From DATJPY01 sp035506135 (GTDB lineage Bacteria > Myxococcota_A > UBA9160 > PR03), in assembly GCA_035506135.1 (NCBI GenBank), contig DATJPY010000109.1:1-39016 (forward strand): DNA of 39,016 nucleotides, in the 5' to 3' direction. The translations under genes were made by a program, and so were the position numbers. Below are positions 1-8,831 of this stretch, piece after piece (the stretch's first letter is position 1; each line of letters begins with the position of its first letter). The notes beneath the pieces are model-generated. The model saw only the letters and a program-made list of their open reading frames with translations, had not been told where the DNA came from and made no database searches.

Positions 1-1
1 G

Positions 2-163
2 CAGCGCGCGCTCGAGCGGGAGTTCCGGCGCCGCGTGGGCGAGGACCTGGAGATCAGCTACGAGGTGGTCGACGCGATCCCGCGCCTGCCGAGCGGCAAG
101 TTCCGGGCCGTGCTCTCGGACGTGGCCGCCGGGAAGCTCGAGCCGGAGGGGCGAGCGCTGTAG
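2..163 (+). CDS. PaaK/CapK-like adenylate-forming ligase, C-terminal end (partial)
   Basis: Only the last 53 codons and the TAG stop lie in the window; the gene starts upstream. The peptide contains EISYEVVDAIPRLPSGKFR, which matches the C-terminal end of phenylacetate-CoA-ligase-like (PaaK/CapK) proteins, where a lysine in a PSGKFR-type motif belongs to the mobile C-terminal domain of the ANL superfamily. CapK-like members are frequent in capsule and exosortase-linked polysaccharide loci, where their substrate is usually unknown. The neighbouring deacetylase gene runs towards it and a strong hairpin separates them. The family call rests on this short tail only. Confidence 0.6.
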   Translation, partial: QRALEREFRRRVGEDLEISYEVVDAIPRLPSGKFRAVLSDVAAGKLEPEGRAL

Positions 164-202
164 CGGGTGACCTTCGTTCGGCCCCGCGGACTCCGCCTCA
201 CT

Positions 203-236
203 GCGCGGAGGCCGACTCTCGAGTCGGCCTCCGCGC
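203..236. terminator. Perfect 15-bp hairpin between convergent genes
   Basis: Positions 203-217 (GCGCGGAGGCCGACT) pair perfectly with 222-236 around the 4-nt loop CTCG. The hairpin begins 39 nt after the PaaK-like stop codon and ends 2 nt before the stop codon of the convergent deacetylase gene, so it could end transcription from both sides. No T-run follows on either strand, so it is not a textbook intrinsic terminator; it may instead stabilise 3' ends. Confidence 0.7.
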
Positions 237-238
237 CG

Positions 239-1186
239 TCAGCGGTCCGCGCTCGGCGACGGGGGCGGATCGGGCGGCGCGGCCGGCGAGCGCGCCGCGA
301 CCTCGCGCACGTCGAGAACGCGGTCCGCGATCTCGGCGCCGTGGGCGGCGAGCCAGTCGGCCGCCGACGCGAAGCGGTGCTCGCGCAGCAGCGCGCGCAC
401 CTTGGCGCGGGTGGAGCGCAGTCCGACGTAGTACTTGAAGCGGCGCTTCCACGGCAGCTCCATCCGCGGCTGCTCCGGGTCGATCTCGCGCGGGTGGACG
501 TACACGTTGGCCGGACGCCCCCCGCGGTTGTCGAGGCGGATGCAGCTCCGGATCACCGGGTACGGGAACAGGCGCAGGTAGCCGCCGCCCGCGTAGGGGA
601 TGCGGCGCCCCGCGACGGCGACCGTCGACGACGGCAGCTCGGCCAGCTCGCCCGTGTTGCAGCGCACGCGGTGCGGCCCGTGGAAGGGCGAGGGATAGCC
701 GCCGTGGCTCGAGACGCCCGGACAGAGCGAGGAGTCGTAGGCGTAGCCCTGCTCGACCAGCACGTCGAAAGCCCATGCGGTCGCCGGCGTGATCGAGCCG
801 CCCGGCGCGCGGAAGCCGCGCACCGGCCGCCCGCACAGGTCCTCGAGCAGCTTGCGCGAGCCGCCGAGGTCGGCCGCCAGCGACTCGCGCGTGTGGCCCT
901 GGATCACCTCGTGCCAGTACGAGTGGGAGCCCACCTCGTGGCCGGCGGCGGCGATGCGCCGCACCAGGTCGCGCTGCCGCGCCGCGATCCAGCCCACCAC
1001 GAAGAAGGTGGCCGTGGCCCCCGCGTCGGCGAACTCCTGCAGCAGCGCGTCGGTGTTGGCCGCGACCCGCGACTCGAGGCCATTCCACTGCGCGCGGGTG
1101 TAGCCGCCCTCGACCTCGAGGATGTGGAACCAGTCCTCGACGTCGACGGTGAGGAGGTTGATCGCGCCGTTCGCTCGCTGGCTCAT
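239..1186 (-). CDS. Polysaccharide deacetylase, exosortase-locus (PEP-CTERM) subfamily
   Basis: A 315-residue NodB-fold carbohydrate esterase predicted to remove N-acetyl groups from a polysaccharide using a divalent metal. Residues 13-19 (TVDVEDW) carry the first acidic motif, HSYWH at 88-92 supplies the two metal-binding histidines, and RAPGGS at 126-131 is the third motif. From about residue 220 it continues with NVYVHPREID and a basic KYYVGL stretch, typical of the DUF3473-type end of the XrtA-associated deacetylase subfamily. The ATG at 1186 overlaps the upstream ATP-grasp stop (ATGA), which fixes the start and implies translational coupling. No signal peptide is seen, so it may be cytoplasmic or use another route. 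The exosortase encoded at 38.6 kb supports the subfamily call. The proline-rich last 15 residues look disordered. Confidence 0.9.
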   Translation of the reverse strand: MSQRANGAINLLTVDVEDWFHILEVEGGYTRAQWNGLESRVAANTDALLQEFADAGATATFFVVGWIAARQRDLVRRIAAAGHEVGSHSYWHEVIQGHTRESLAADLGGSRKLLEDLCGRPVRGFRAPGGSITPATAWAFDVLVEQGYAYDSSLCPGVSSHGGYPSPFHGPHRVRCNTGELAELPSSTVAVAGRRIPYAGGGYLRLFPYPVIRSCIRLDNRGGRPANVYVHPREIDPEQPRMELPWKRRFKYYVGLRSTRAKVRALLREHRFASAADWLAAHGAEIADRVLDVREVAARSPAAPPDPPPSPSADR

Positions 1187-2430
1187 GCCGCGTCTCGTCC
1201 CCCGCCGCGCAGGTTCGCCCAGTACTTCCACAGGGTATTCATCGGCAGCCCCACCAGGGTACCGGGGTCCCGCCACGAGAGCATCGCCTCGTCCTTGCGC
1301 CGGGGGTCGACGACGGTGCGCAGGAACTCGCGCGGCGAGAGCTCGCGCCGCCGCAGGAAATGCAAGGCCGAGACGAGGTCGCGCACCAGGAGCTGCCAGC
1401 GCACTGCGTCGTCCTGTCGGCCGACGTGGACGGGGTTGGGCTGGCCCGTGAGGTCGCAGTAGGCGTCCCAGATGACGTCGACACCGGCCGCCCGGGTGAG
1501 CGAGAACCAGAGCGTCGGGCGCGGGTTCACCTCGATCAGCTTCCAGCTCCGGTCGCGGGGCTCCCACTTGAACTCGGTGCCGCAGACGCCCCGGTAGCCG
1601 AGCTTGCGCACCAGATCGCTCGAGAGCTCGGCGATCTCGGGCGACCAGCTCGCCTCCATGTACGAGCCCGAGCCGAACATCGGCGGATACTGCCGGTTCT
1701 TGCGCGCGGTGAAGAGCGAGCGCACCGCCAGCGCGGCGTCGGTGTAGACCGCCGCGACGAAGATGTTGCTCTCGGGGCCGACGATCACCTCCTGCAGCAC
1801 CGAGTCGCCGCCCCAGGCGCGGAAGCGCTGCCACCATTCGAGGAGGGCGCGCTCGTCGTGCACCTGCACCAGCTTCTCGCCTCCGAGCCGCTGGCGGAAC
1901 AGATGCCCGAGCGAGGGCTTCACGATCGCCGGATAGCGCAGCCGCCGCGCGGCCTCGCGCGCCTCCCCCTCGTCGCGCGGGAAGAAGGTGGCGGGCATCG
2001 CCACGCCGAGCGCCAGGCAGCGCTCGTAGAAGGTGCGCTTGTTCACGAAGACGGAGCTCACCTCGGGTCGCATCGACTCCGGCAGGATGAAGCGGCGGCG
2101 CAGCGCCTCGTGGTGCTCGGCGACGAAGTCGATGTACGGATCGCCGGCGACGAAGAGCACCGGCGGATGCGCCTGCTCGCCACCCCACGCGAGCAGGCCG
2201 TCGAGCAGCCGCGGCCCCGGCTCGAGGTACGCGATGCGCCGGTCACGCGAGATCCAGCGCGAGTAGTGGCCGATCTCGCGAGGGTGGCTGTCGACGCCGA
2301 GCACGCGGACCCCGCGCGGCGCGAGCGAGCGCGCCACGGCGAGCCCGGTGGGCGAGAGCGTCAGCACGACGGCGGGATGCGCGGTCGACCGCGCGTCTTC
2401 GGGCTGCGTGGATGCGTTCGCCGCCGTCAC
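1183..2430 (-). CDS. ATP-grasp domain protein (carboxylate-amine ligase type)
   Basis: A 415-residue ATP-grasp enzyme; the family couples ATP hydrolysis to joining a carboxylate, through an acyl-phosphate, to an amine or thiol. An N-terminal Rossmann-like half (VVLTLSPTGLAVARSL, residues 21-36) precedes the ATP-binding core with YPAIVKPS (166-173, lysine 171), the hinge LQEVIVG (212-218) and the metal-binding LIEVNPRPTLW (298-308). The architecture resembles exosortase- and polysaccharide-locus ATP-grasp proteins of unknown substrate. The GTG start at 2430 overlaps the upstream stop (GTGA) and its own stop overlaps the deacetylase start (ATGA), so three proteins are made from one coupled message. 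The substrate cannot be read from sequence; attachment of an amino acid to a sugar acid is one possibility and is inference. Confidence 0.85.
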   Translation of the reverse strand: MTAANASTQPEDARSTAHPAVVLTLSPTGLAVARSLAPRGVRVLGVDSHPREIGHYSRWISRDRRIAYLEPGPRLLDGLLAWGGEQAHPPVLFVAGDPYIDFVAEHHEALRRRFILPESMRPEVSSVFVNKRTFYERCLALGVAMPATFFPRDEGEAREAARRLRYPAIVKPSLGHLFRQRLGGEKLVQVHDERALLEWWQRFRAWGGDSVLQEVIVGPESNIFVAAVYTDAALAVRSLFTARKNRQYPPMFGSGSYMEASWSPEIAELSSDLVRKLGYRGVCGTEFKWEPRDRSWKLIEVNPRPTLWFSLTRAAGVDVIWDAYCDLTGQPNPVHVGRQDDAVRWQLLVRDLVSALHFLRRRELSPREFLRTVVDPRRKDEAMLSWRDPGTLVGLPMNTLWKYWANLRGGGRDAA

Positions 2431-4373
2431 GAGGAGGGACCGCCGATGGCGATGCGGGCGTCGTCGCTCGCGCGGGTGCCGGCGACGGCGCTGCTGCAGG
2501 TGAGCCGCTCGACGCAGGTCGCGGCGCGGGTGCCGGTGAGCGTCGCCTGGACGTCGGTCGGATCGCTGAGCGAGACGTCGGCGCAGCCCGAGACGGGCGC
2601 CCAGCTCGCCACCACGTCGCTCGGGCCCTCGCAGCGACCGACCAGGATCAGGCCGCTGTGCGCCGCGGTCCTGTAGGAGCCGCCGGCCAGCGCGCGCACC
2701 GGCTCGTTCGCGGCGCACACGGCCTCGCCCGTCGAGAAGGGCGGGCTCCCGTAGTAGTGCGCGGTGAGCCGCTTGCCGTCGAAGCGCGGGTGGCGTAGCG
2801 CGGCCAGCGGAACCAGCTCGTTCGGCCGGTTCCGGTAGCTCGGCGCCTCGGCGATCCCGACGTGGAGGTCGGTGAAGTACGGGGTCGGGTTGGGCTCGCA
2901 GCGCCCTCCCTCGCAGTCCGCGTCCGCGGCGCACGGCTCGTAGGGATTCGACGCGGTCGCGGAGCACACCCGCGGGCTCGGCTCGGTCTGGTGGAGGATG
3001 CCGAGGATCAGCGATCCGCAGACGGCCTCGTACTCGCCCGGCCCGTAGAACGTGTCGGCGATGGGGCCGCCGTTGTTGTAGCAGGCGGCGCCAAGGCTCG
3101 GCCGTGCGGGACCCGTCCACATGTGCGTTCCGTGCACCGCGTTCCCGCGGCAGGCGGGGGCATCTCCGTCGTAGCCCGGATAGTAGCCGTACCAGCCCGG
3201 CTTCTCGCACGGATCCTGGATCTGGAGCGGAACCCGGCGCGCGGCCTCGGCGTCGAGCGGAACCGAGCGCAGCACGTGGTAGGCCTTGTCGAGGAACAGC
3301 GCGACCGCGTAGCGGCGCGCCTCCTCGCCGCGCAGATCGATCACCACCGCCGACACGCCGCCCACGTAGCCACCCGGACCTCCGGTGACGTTCGCCAGGT
3401 AGTAGATCGGCATCCGCGGGAGCGGCCACGAGCCCGTGAGGCGGTAGAGCGCCCGGCCGATCGACTGGGGCGGCAGGTCGCTCGGCGGGTTCGAGCCGCA
3501 GCCGCTCTCGTTCTTCTTGGTGATCCCGCCGTCGCAGAACTGCGACGGATCCCGGTAGTTGGTGTTCGGGCTCAGCTCCATCGCCGAGAACTCGCGCATC
3601 TGGGCCGCGTAGGTCGCGGCCGGCACCGTCGCGGTCCAGGCGGGATCGCGATCCATGAGCGCGACCCGGCCACCCGGGCAGTACGGGTTGTCGGTCGTGC
3701 CGAGGTCGAACGGCGCCCACATCCCGTCGCGGGCGCCGCCGTGGCAGATCGGGACGGCGCCCCAGGTGCAGCCTCCGCCGCTCGGGCCGGGATTCGCGGC
3801 GTCGTGGGAGTGCGTTCCGGCCGGGCACCCGCTCCGGTCGAGGTCGAAGCGCGCGTCGCCCGGGCTCAGCTTGCGCCCGTTCGCCTTCGACGCGACGTCG
3901 GCGCGATCCACGATGCCGATTCGCACCGCGCCGACGGGAAGGTCATGGAGCCAGTAGCGGATCACGGCGACGTCCGACCACCACGCCGTCCAGAAGGTGG
4001 AGCCCGGGGGCGCGAGCTGGTTCTGCGCGAGACCCACGACGTCGTTGGGCCAGTGGCCCCAGAGCTTGCGCTGCACCTGGTAGACGCGCGCTGCCCACTG
4101 CGTGGCGTGATCGCGGCGCTGGATCACCTCGGCATTCGCGCAGCCGTAGCTCGACAGCGACTGCATGATGCCGGTCGGACCGTAGATCTCGCTGAAGCTC
4201 TTGGTGCGCCGTAGCGCGTCCGCTGACGAGCTGTCTGCGGCGCCGGAGCTGGAGAGCGCGGCCAGGCGCTCGGTCCGGCGCTCGCCGGGGACCGGACGCT
4301 GGCCGTCCCCGCCGAGCGCCGCGAGGCAGGCGATCAGGAGGGCTGCTGTCGCGATCCTGCTGCCGCCGTTCAC
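2427..4373 (-). CDS. Secreted cysteine-rich protein of unknown function
   Basis: I do not recognise a catalytic family. The 648-residue product starts with a short basic and hydrophobic stretch (RIATAALLIACLAALGG) that could be a signal peptide or a loose lipobox with Cys as +1 residue. It contains 21 cysteines, mostly spread across the mature part, and a compact C-x6-C-x5-C-x4-C-type segment (EPCAADADCEGGRC), a pattern common in extracellular deltaproteobacterial proteins. Glycine- and tyrosine-rich stretches such as GWYGYYPGYDGDAPAC suggest a disulphide-stabilised beta-rich ectodomain. No PEP-CTERM-like tail is present. The GTG start (4373-4371) overlaps the asparagine-synthase stop and its stop overlaps the ATP-grasp GTG, so it is translated within the operon. 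Roles could include glycan binding, a lyase or a structural matrix protein; none is supported specifically. Confidence 0.8.
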   Translation of the reverse strand: MNGGSRIATAALLIACLAALGGDGQRPVPGERRTERLAALSSSGAADSSSADALRRTKSFSEIYGPTGIMQSLSSYGCANAEVIQRRDHATQWAARVYQVQRKLWGHWPNDVVGLAQNQLAPPGSTFWTAWWSDVAVIRYWLHDLPVGAVRIGIVDRADVASKANGRKLSPGDARFDLDRSGCPAGTHSHDAANPGPSGGGCTWGAVPICHGGARDGMWAPFDLGTTDNPYCPGGRVALMDRDPAWTATVPAATYAAQMREFSAMELSPNTNYRDPSQFCDGGITKKNESGCGSNPPSDLPPQSIGRALYRLTGSWPLPRMPIYYLANVTGGPGGYVGGVSAVVIDLRGEEARRYAVALFLDKAYHVLRSVPLDAEAARRVPLQIQDPCEKPGWYGYYPGYDGDAPACRGNAVHGTHMWTGPARPSLGAACYNNGGPIADTFYGPGEYEAVCGSLILGILHQTEPSPRVCSATASNPYEPCAADADCEGGRCEPNPTPYFTDLHVGIAEAPSYRNRPNELVPLAALRHPRFDGKRLTAHYYGSPPFSTGEAVCAANEPVRALAGGSYRTAAHSGLILVGRCEGPSDVVASWAPVSGCADVSLSDPTDVQATLTGTRAATCVERLTCSSAVAGTRASDDARIAIGGPSS

Positions 4374-6295
4374 GTGGCGCCTCCGTGTCGCACGAGCCCG
4401 CGCGCCAGGAGCGCCAGCGCCCAGCGCCGGTGGACGCGGCGGAAGGGCGAGTCCTCGGCGTCGCGGCCCTCGCCGCGTCGCCCGAGCGATCGGGCGAGAT
4501 CGGCGAGCGCCTCGGGTCGGAAGAGCGCGCGCAGCGGCGACTCGCTCGACTCGAGCGCGAAGCGCGACGCCTCCTCGAAGACCTTGCCGCCGTGCTCCTC
4601 GAGCGGGAGCGCGAAGCCCTGCTTCGGCCGGTCGACCACCCACGGAGGCACGAGTCGGCGTGCCAGCGAGCGCAGCACGCGCTTGCCCACGCCGCCGCGG
4701 TGCTTGGCCGCGAACGGAAGGCGGGCCGCGAAGTCGAGCACCGGCGCCGCCAGCAGGGGAGGGCGCACCTCGAGCGAGTACGCCATCGACATGCGGTCGA
4801 CCTTGGTGAGCATGTCGTCGGGGAGGATGAGGCGCTGCTCGAGCCAGTGGGCGGAGGCGACGGGATCCGGCTCGAGCCCGGCGCCGCGGTCGCGCAGCAG
4901 CGCGTCGAGCGTGGCACCGGCGTCGCCCTCGAGCCACTCCGGTCGCAGCAGCCGCCGCTGCTCCTCCGGCCAGAACAGCGTGGTGAAGGCGACCATCTGC
5001 CGCGCCCGCGGCATGGCGGCCATGCGCAGCGCGCGCGCGAGCTGCCGGGCACGGCGCCCGCCGACGGCCGCCGCCAGCGCCTCGCCGCCGCGCAGCAGCG
5101 GGCGCGGCGCGCGGGCGAGCGCGGAGGCGCGCCGCAGGTGGTCGAAGCGCGGGTAGCCCGCGAACACCTCGTCGCCGCCGTCGCCCGAGAGCGCCACCAC
5201 GACGTGTCGGCGCATCTCGCGCGACAGGCGGAGCACGGCCAGCGACGAGGAGTCCGCGAAGGGATCGCCGTGGTGGTCGACGAGGAGGTCGAGCTCCTCC
5301 TCCGAGAGGGGCGCGTCCGACAGCTCGATCTCGTGGTGATCGCTGCCGATGGCGTCGGCGACCGCGCGCGCCGCCTTGCGCTCGTCGTAGGCCGGATCGC
5401 GGTGCACCACCGAGAAGGTCTCGAGGCGACGCGCGTGGCGCGCCGCGAGCGCCGCGATCGTCGACGAGTCCACGCCGCCCGAGAGCAGGACGCCGACCGG
5501 CACGTCGGCGACCAGGTGCTCTCGCACGGCGTCGGAGAGCACCTCCTCGAGCGCGCGAGAGAGCGCATCCAGATCGCCCGCGAGCGCCGGCCGCTCGGGC
5601 CCGGGCTCCGGCGCGAAGCGACCCTCGACGGCGGCGCGATCCGCCTGCAGGTGCGCGAAGCACCCGGGCAGGAGCTGGCGGATCCCCCTCCGAAGCGTGA
5701 ACGGGGCGGGCACGAAGCCGAAGCTGAGCCAGTGGCCGAGGCCGCTGGGATCGAGCCGCGCATCCACGCCCGGCACCCGCAGGAGCGGCGCGAGCTCCGA
5801 GGCGAACGCGTAGCCGCCGCCCGCGAGCTCGGCGAGATAGAGCGGCTTCTGCCCGGTGCGGTCGCGCGCGAGCAGCACGTCCCCGCGCTCCACGTCGAGC
5901 AGCGCCAGGGCGAACATGCCGTCCAGCCGCGAGAGCGCCGCGTCGCCTTCGCGCGCCAGGAGCCGCAGCACCACCTCGGTGTCGCTCGTCCCCGCGAAGC
6001 GCTCGCCGCGGCCCTCGAGCTCGGCGCGCAGCCGCGCGAAGTTGTAGACCTCGCCGTTGTAGACCATCACCAGGCGCCGGTCGGGCGACCACATCGGCTG
6101 CGCGCCCGTCGGCGAGAGGTCGATGATGGCGAGCCGCCGGTGGGCGAGCCCGACGCCGCCGGCGACGGTGGTGGCGCTGGCGTCGGGGCCGCGGTGCGCG
6201 AGCTCGCGGGCCAGCCGCGCGAGCTCGGCGGGAAGGGCGTCGCGCCGCGCGCGAGGGGCCGCGGACGGCGTCAGGATTCCAGCGATGCCGCACAT
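4370..6295 (-). CDS. Asparagine synthase-like glutamine amidotransferase (copy 1)
   Basis: A 641-residue protein of the asparagine synthase (glutamine-hydrolysing) family. The N-terminal class II glutaminase domain begins MCGIAGIL with the catalytic Cys2 and contains HRGPD and YNGEVYNF. The synthetase domain has the ATP-pyrophosphatase loop SGGVDSS at 272-278 and SGDGGDEVFAGY, so both active sites look intact. In exosortase and polysaccharide loci such proteins probably amidate a sugar uronate or another carboxylate rather than supply asparagine; this is inference from context and from three copies in one locus. The stop overlaps the GTG of the secreted cysteine-rich gene, and the SGNH gene lies 44 nt upstream in the same direction. 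The ATG at 6295 is chosen because Cys2 must follow the initiator. Confidence 0.93.
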   Translation of the reverse strand: MCGIAGILTPSAAPRARRDALPAELARLARELAHRGPDASATTVAGGVGLAHRRLAIIDLSPTGAQPMWSPDRRLVMVYNGEVYNFARLRAELEGRGERFAGTSDTEVVLRLLAREGDAALSRLDGMFALALLDVERGDVLLARDRTGQKPLYLAELAGGGYAFASELAPLLRVPGVDARLDPSGLGHWLSFGFVPAPFTLRRGIRQLLPGCFAHLQADRAAVEGRFAPEPGPERPALAGDLDALSRALEEVLSDAVREHLVADVPVGVLLSGGVDSSTIAALAARHARRLETFSVVHRDPAYDERKAARAVADAIGSDHHEIELSDAPLSEEELDLLVDHHGDPFADSSSLAVLRLSREMRRHVVVALSGDGGDEVFAGYPRFDHLRRASALARAPRPLLRGGEALAAAVGGRRARQLARALRMAAMPRARQMVAFTTLFWPEEQRRLLRPEWLEGDAGATLDALLRDRGAGLEPDPVASAHWLEQRLILPDDMLTKVDRMSMAYSLEVRPPLLAAPVLDFAARLPFAAKHRGGVGKRVLRSLARRLVPPWVVDRPKQGFALPLEEHGGKVFEEASRFALESSESPLRALFRPEALADLARSLGRRGEGRDAEDSPFRRVHRRWALALLARGLVRHGGAT

Positions 6296-6339
6296 CCGTC
6301 GACAGACACCCCAGGCGCGCACCCGACGGTAGCGCAGGC

Positions 6340-7476
6340 CTAGTTCGTCGCGCTCCCGACCACCTCCCCGGGCACGGAGGGAGATTGCGCCTCGCGCACC
6401 CGGATCGCGTCGACCAGCGCGTGCGCGATCACGCTCGCTCCGTCGCGGTTCATGTGGCAGCTGTCGGTGAAGTACTGGCGGGCCTCGCGGCTGTCGAAGC
6501 GGTCGTACAGGTCGATCATCGGGACGCCCTCCTCGGCCGCCACCCGCTGGACCGCCTGGTTGTACTTGCCCACCAGCACGTTGAGCTTGTGCATGTTCTC
6601 GTCCATGCCGACCGGGAAGTGCGCGGTGCGCAGCTCCCACTCGGTGGGATCGTCGTTGGTGATCGTCGCGAGGTTCATGATGTAGACGTTCGGATAGCGC
6701 GACTTCGCGAGCTTCAGGATGGCGCGGAGGTTGTCGTAGAAGTGCGTCGGCACGTAGCGGTCGTAGAGCGCCTGGTCCGCCGGGCTCATCGGGTGGCTCA
6801 CGGCGCCCCGGCTGTGGGCGAGCACGCGCTGCGCCGCGTACAGGAAGCGGATCGAGTAGATGTTCGTCAGCAGGCGCTGCAGCGGCGAGAGGTGGTAGCC
6901 CGCGGCGTCGAGCTTGTAGGGCAGGCCCTCGGGGCCGAACTGCCCGAGGTCGTTCCATCCGAGATAGACCACGAAGTACTGCGCGTCGAAGCGCGAGAGC
7001 TCGTTCTCGAAGAGGAGCCGCGCGTTCTGGCTCGAGTAGCCCGGCACGGCCGCGTTGACGGTCTCCACGCCGACGCCGAGCGCCTCCCGGAGCATCGGCT
7101 CGACCTGCTGCGGATAGGCGCCGACGAGCGGGGTCACCGTGATCGAGTCGCCCAGATAGAGGATCCGCAGCACGCCCGGCGGCGGCTTCACCGAGAGGGG
7201 CTGGGGCGCCTGGTAGCCGTACTCGTTGGTGCGGATCCCGTTGCCCCAGTCGTAGAACGGCTTGTTCCGGAACTGGACGACGGGATCGAACTGCTTGTGG
7301 GCCCCGAGTCGCATGTTCCAGCGGCTGTTGTAGTCGGTCAGGACCCGGAGCCCGATCTCGGACGCGAGCAGCAGGCCGAGAGCCGTCCAGAGCGCGAGCG
7401 ACCAACGCGACCTCGGCCGACTCAGGGGGCACCTCCCGGGCTCGGTTCGCCGGCGCCCGGGCCGGGCGCGGCGCAT
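6340..7476 (-). CDS. SGNH/GDSL-type hydrolase-fold protein, membrane anchored (copy 1)
   Basis: A 378-residue protein with one N-terminal membrane segment (about residues 27-39) after a basic leader, then an SGNH fold. Block I is YLGDSI (GDS 109-111), block III is GWND, and block V is DSCH near the C-terminus, giving the Ser-Asp-His set of O-acyl esterases or acetyltransferases acting on extracytoplasmic glycans. It probably adds or removes O-acetyl groups in the periplasm; direction and substrate are unknown. It is the first gene of the minus-strand operon that ends at 239. The start is uncertain: ATG at 7476 is used, but GTG at 7521 is also in frame and no strong ribosome site decides. It is divergent from the glycosyltransferase at 7572. 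Confidence 0.8.
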   Translation of the reverse strand: MRRARPGRRRTEPGRCPLSRPRSRWSLALWTALGLLLASEIGLRVLTDYNSRWNMRLGAHKQFDPVVQFRNKPFYDWGNGIRTNEYGYQAPQPLSVKPPPGVLRILYLGDSITVTPLVGAYPQQVEPMLREALGVGVETVNAAVPGYSSQNARLLFENELSRFDAQYFVVYLGWNDLGQFGPEGLPYKLDAAGYHLSPLQRLLTNIYSIRFLYAAQRVLAHSRGAVSHPMSPADQALYDRYVPTHFYDNLRAILKLAKSRYPNVYIMNLATITNDDPTEWELRTAHFPVGMDENMHKLNVLVGKYNQAVQRVAAEEGVPMIDLYDRFDSREARQYFTDSCHMNRDGASVIAHALVDAIRVREAQSPSVPGEVVGSATN

Positions 7477-7571
7477 CGAGGGACGGCGCGCATTGAAACA
7501 GAACGCCTCGGGGCTTGCCACGGCGCGGGTCGGTCGTCCATTCTGGGCGGCCCTTCGTGGGGGCGCAGCTC

Positions 7572-8807
7572 GTGGACATCCTCGTCGTCACCCAGTACTT
7601 CCCGCCCGACATGGGGGCGCCCGCAGGGCGCTTCTCCGACTTCGCGCGCAGCTGGCAGGCGGCGGGCCACCGCGTGACGGTCCTGACCGGGCTCCCCCAC
7701 TTCCCGGGCGGCGTGATCCACGAGGGCTATCGCGGCCGCTTCTACGTGAAGGAGCGCCGCGACGGCATCGAGGTGCGGCGCTGCTGGACGCTCTCGCTGA
7801 AGCGGCACTTCGTCGGGCGCGCGCTGGCCTACGCGAGCTTCCTGCTCTCGTCCTGCGTCTTCCTGCTGATCGCCCGGCCCGCGTGCGATTGCGTCGTCGC
7901 CACCTCGCCGCCGCCGAGCGTGGGGGTACCCGGCGCGCTGGCGGCCTGGCTGCGCGGCGTTCCGCTGGTGTTCGACATCCGCGACATCTGGCCCGAGTCG
8001 CCGATGCGGAGCGGCCGCCTGAGCAACCCGCTGGTGATCCGCGCCTTCGAGGCGCTCGCTCACTGGCTCTACCGCACCGCGACGGCGATCACGACCGTGA
8101 CCGACGGGTGGAAGCGCCGCCTCGTCGAGATCGGCGTTCCGGAGGCAAAGATCCACGTCCTGGCGAACGGCGTGGATCTCGCCGCGTTCGACGAGCAGGC
8201 GGCGGGCGAGCTGCCCGAGGCCTTCGCCGCGCTCGAGCCGGACGCCTCCTGGTTCAGCTACGCCGGAATCCTGAACACGCCGCAGGGGATCGACGTGATC
8301 CTGCGCGCGGCCGCACGGATGCGCGACCTCGCGCCCGATCTCTACCGCCGCTCGCAGTTCGTGCTGCTCGGCGAGGGGCCCAAGGAAGAGGAGCTGCGCG
8401 CTCTCGCCGCCGAGCTCGGCGTCGAGCGCGCGGTCTTCGTGCAGCGCCAGCCGCGTGCGGCGGTCTACGCGCTGCTGCGCCGTTCGTTCGCGGTGCTGGT
8501 GACGCTGCGCCCGCGCAAGGACACGAGCACGGTGCCCTCCAAGCTCTACGAGTGCATGGCGAGCGGGCGGCCGGTGCTGTTCTCGGCGGGAGGGGAGGGG
8601 GCGGACACGCTGCGCGAGGCGGACGGCGGCACCGTCTGCGCAGCCGGCGAGCCGGCGCCGCTGTGCGACGCCATGATCGCCTACCTGCGCGACCCGGCCG
8701 AAGCGGCCCGCCAGGGCGCCTGCGGGCGCGCCTTCGCAGCGGCGCACTACGACCGCCGCCACATCGCCGAGGAGTTCGCCACCCTCCTCACGACGGCGAT
8801 CGGCTAG
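7572..8807 (+). CDS. Glycosyltransferase family 4, WbuB-like
   Basis: A 411-residue GT-B glycosyltransferase that would transfer a sugar from a nucleotide donor to a lipid-linked acceptor at the inner membrane. The N-terminal part DILVVTQYFPPDMGAP and RDIWPESP is typical of WbuB/amino-deoxysugar transferases of O-antigen loci. The hydrophobic stretch around residues 85-110 may contact the membrane. The C-terminal donor domain carries FSYAGILNTPQGIDV and PSKLYECMASGRPVL, where the glutamate of YECMA matches the donor-binding position. GTG at 7572 is chosen because the conserved fold starts there; an in-frame TTG at 7515 would add an atypical leader. It opens the plus-strand biosynthetic run. 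Confidence 0.88.
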   Translation: MDILVVTQYFPPDMGAPAGRFSDFARSWQAAGHRVTVLTGLPHFPGGVIHEGYRGRFYVKERRDGIEVRRCWTLSLKRHFVGRALAYASFLLSSCVFLLIARPACDCVVATSPPPSVGVPGALAAWLRGVPLVFDIRDIWPESPMRSGRLSNPLVIRAFEALAHWLYRTATAITTVTDGWKRRLVEIGVPEAKIHVLANGVDLAAFDEQAAGELPEAFAALEPDASWFSYAGILNTPQGIDVILRAAARMRDLAPDLYRRSQFVLLGEGPKEEELRALAAELGVERAVFVQRQPRAAVYALLRRSFAVLVTLRPRKDTSTVPSKLYECMASGRPVLFSAGGEGADTLREADGGTVCAAGEPAPLCDAMIAYLRDPAEAARQGACGRAFAAAHYDRRHIAEEFATLLTTAIG

Positions 8808-8831
8808 CCTCGATGCACCCCCGGGAGGCCC

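Noticed and set aside
2427..4373. Exosortase substrate with a PEP-CTERM tail
   Set aside because: The protein ends in a hydrophilic ARIAIGGPSS stretch with no C-terminal membrane segment or basic end; no other protein in the window has such a tail.
2427..6293. One 1288-codon minus-strand frame suggesting a giant fusion protein
   Set aside because: The real secreted protein starts at the GTG at 4373; the rest is an out-of-frame reading of the amidotransferase gene, whose own frame has all family motifs.
4370..6295. Housekeeping asparagine synthetase AsnB
   Set aside because: Three copies in one glycan locus, coupled to secreted or surface-modifying genes, argue for specialised amidotransferases, although the name of the family is kept.
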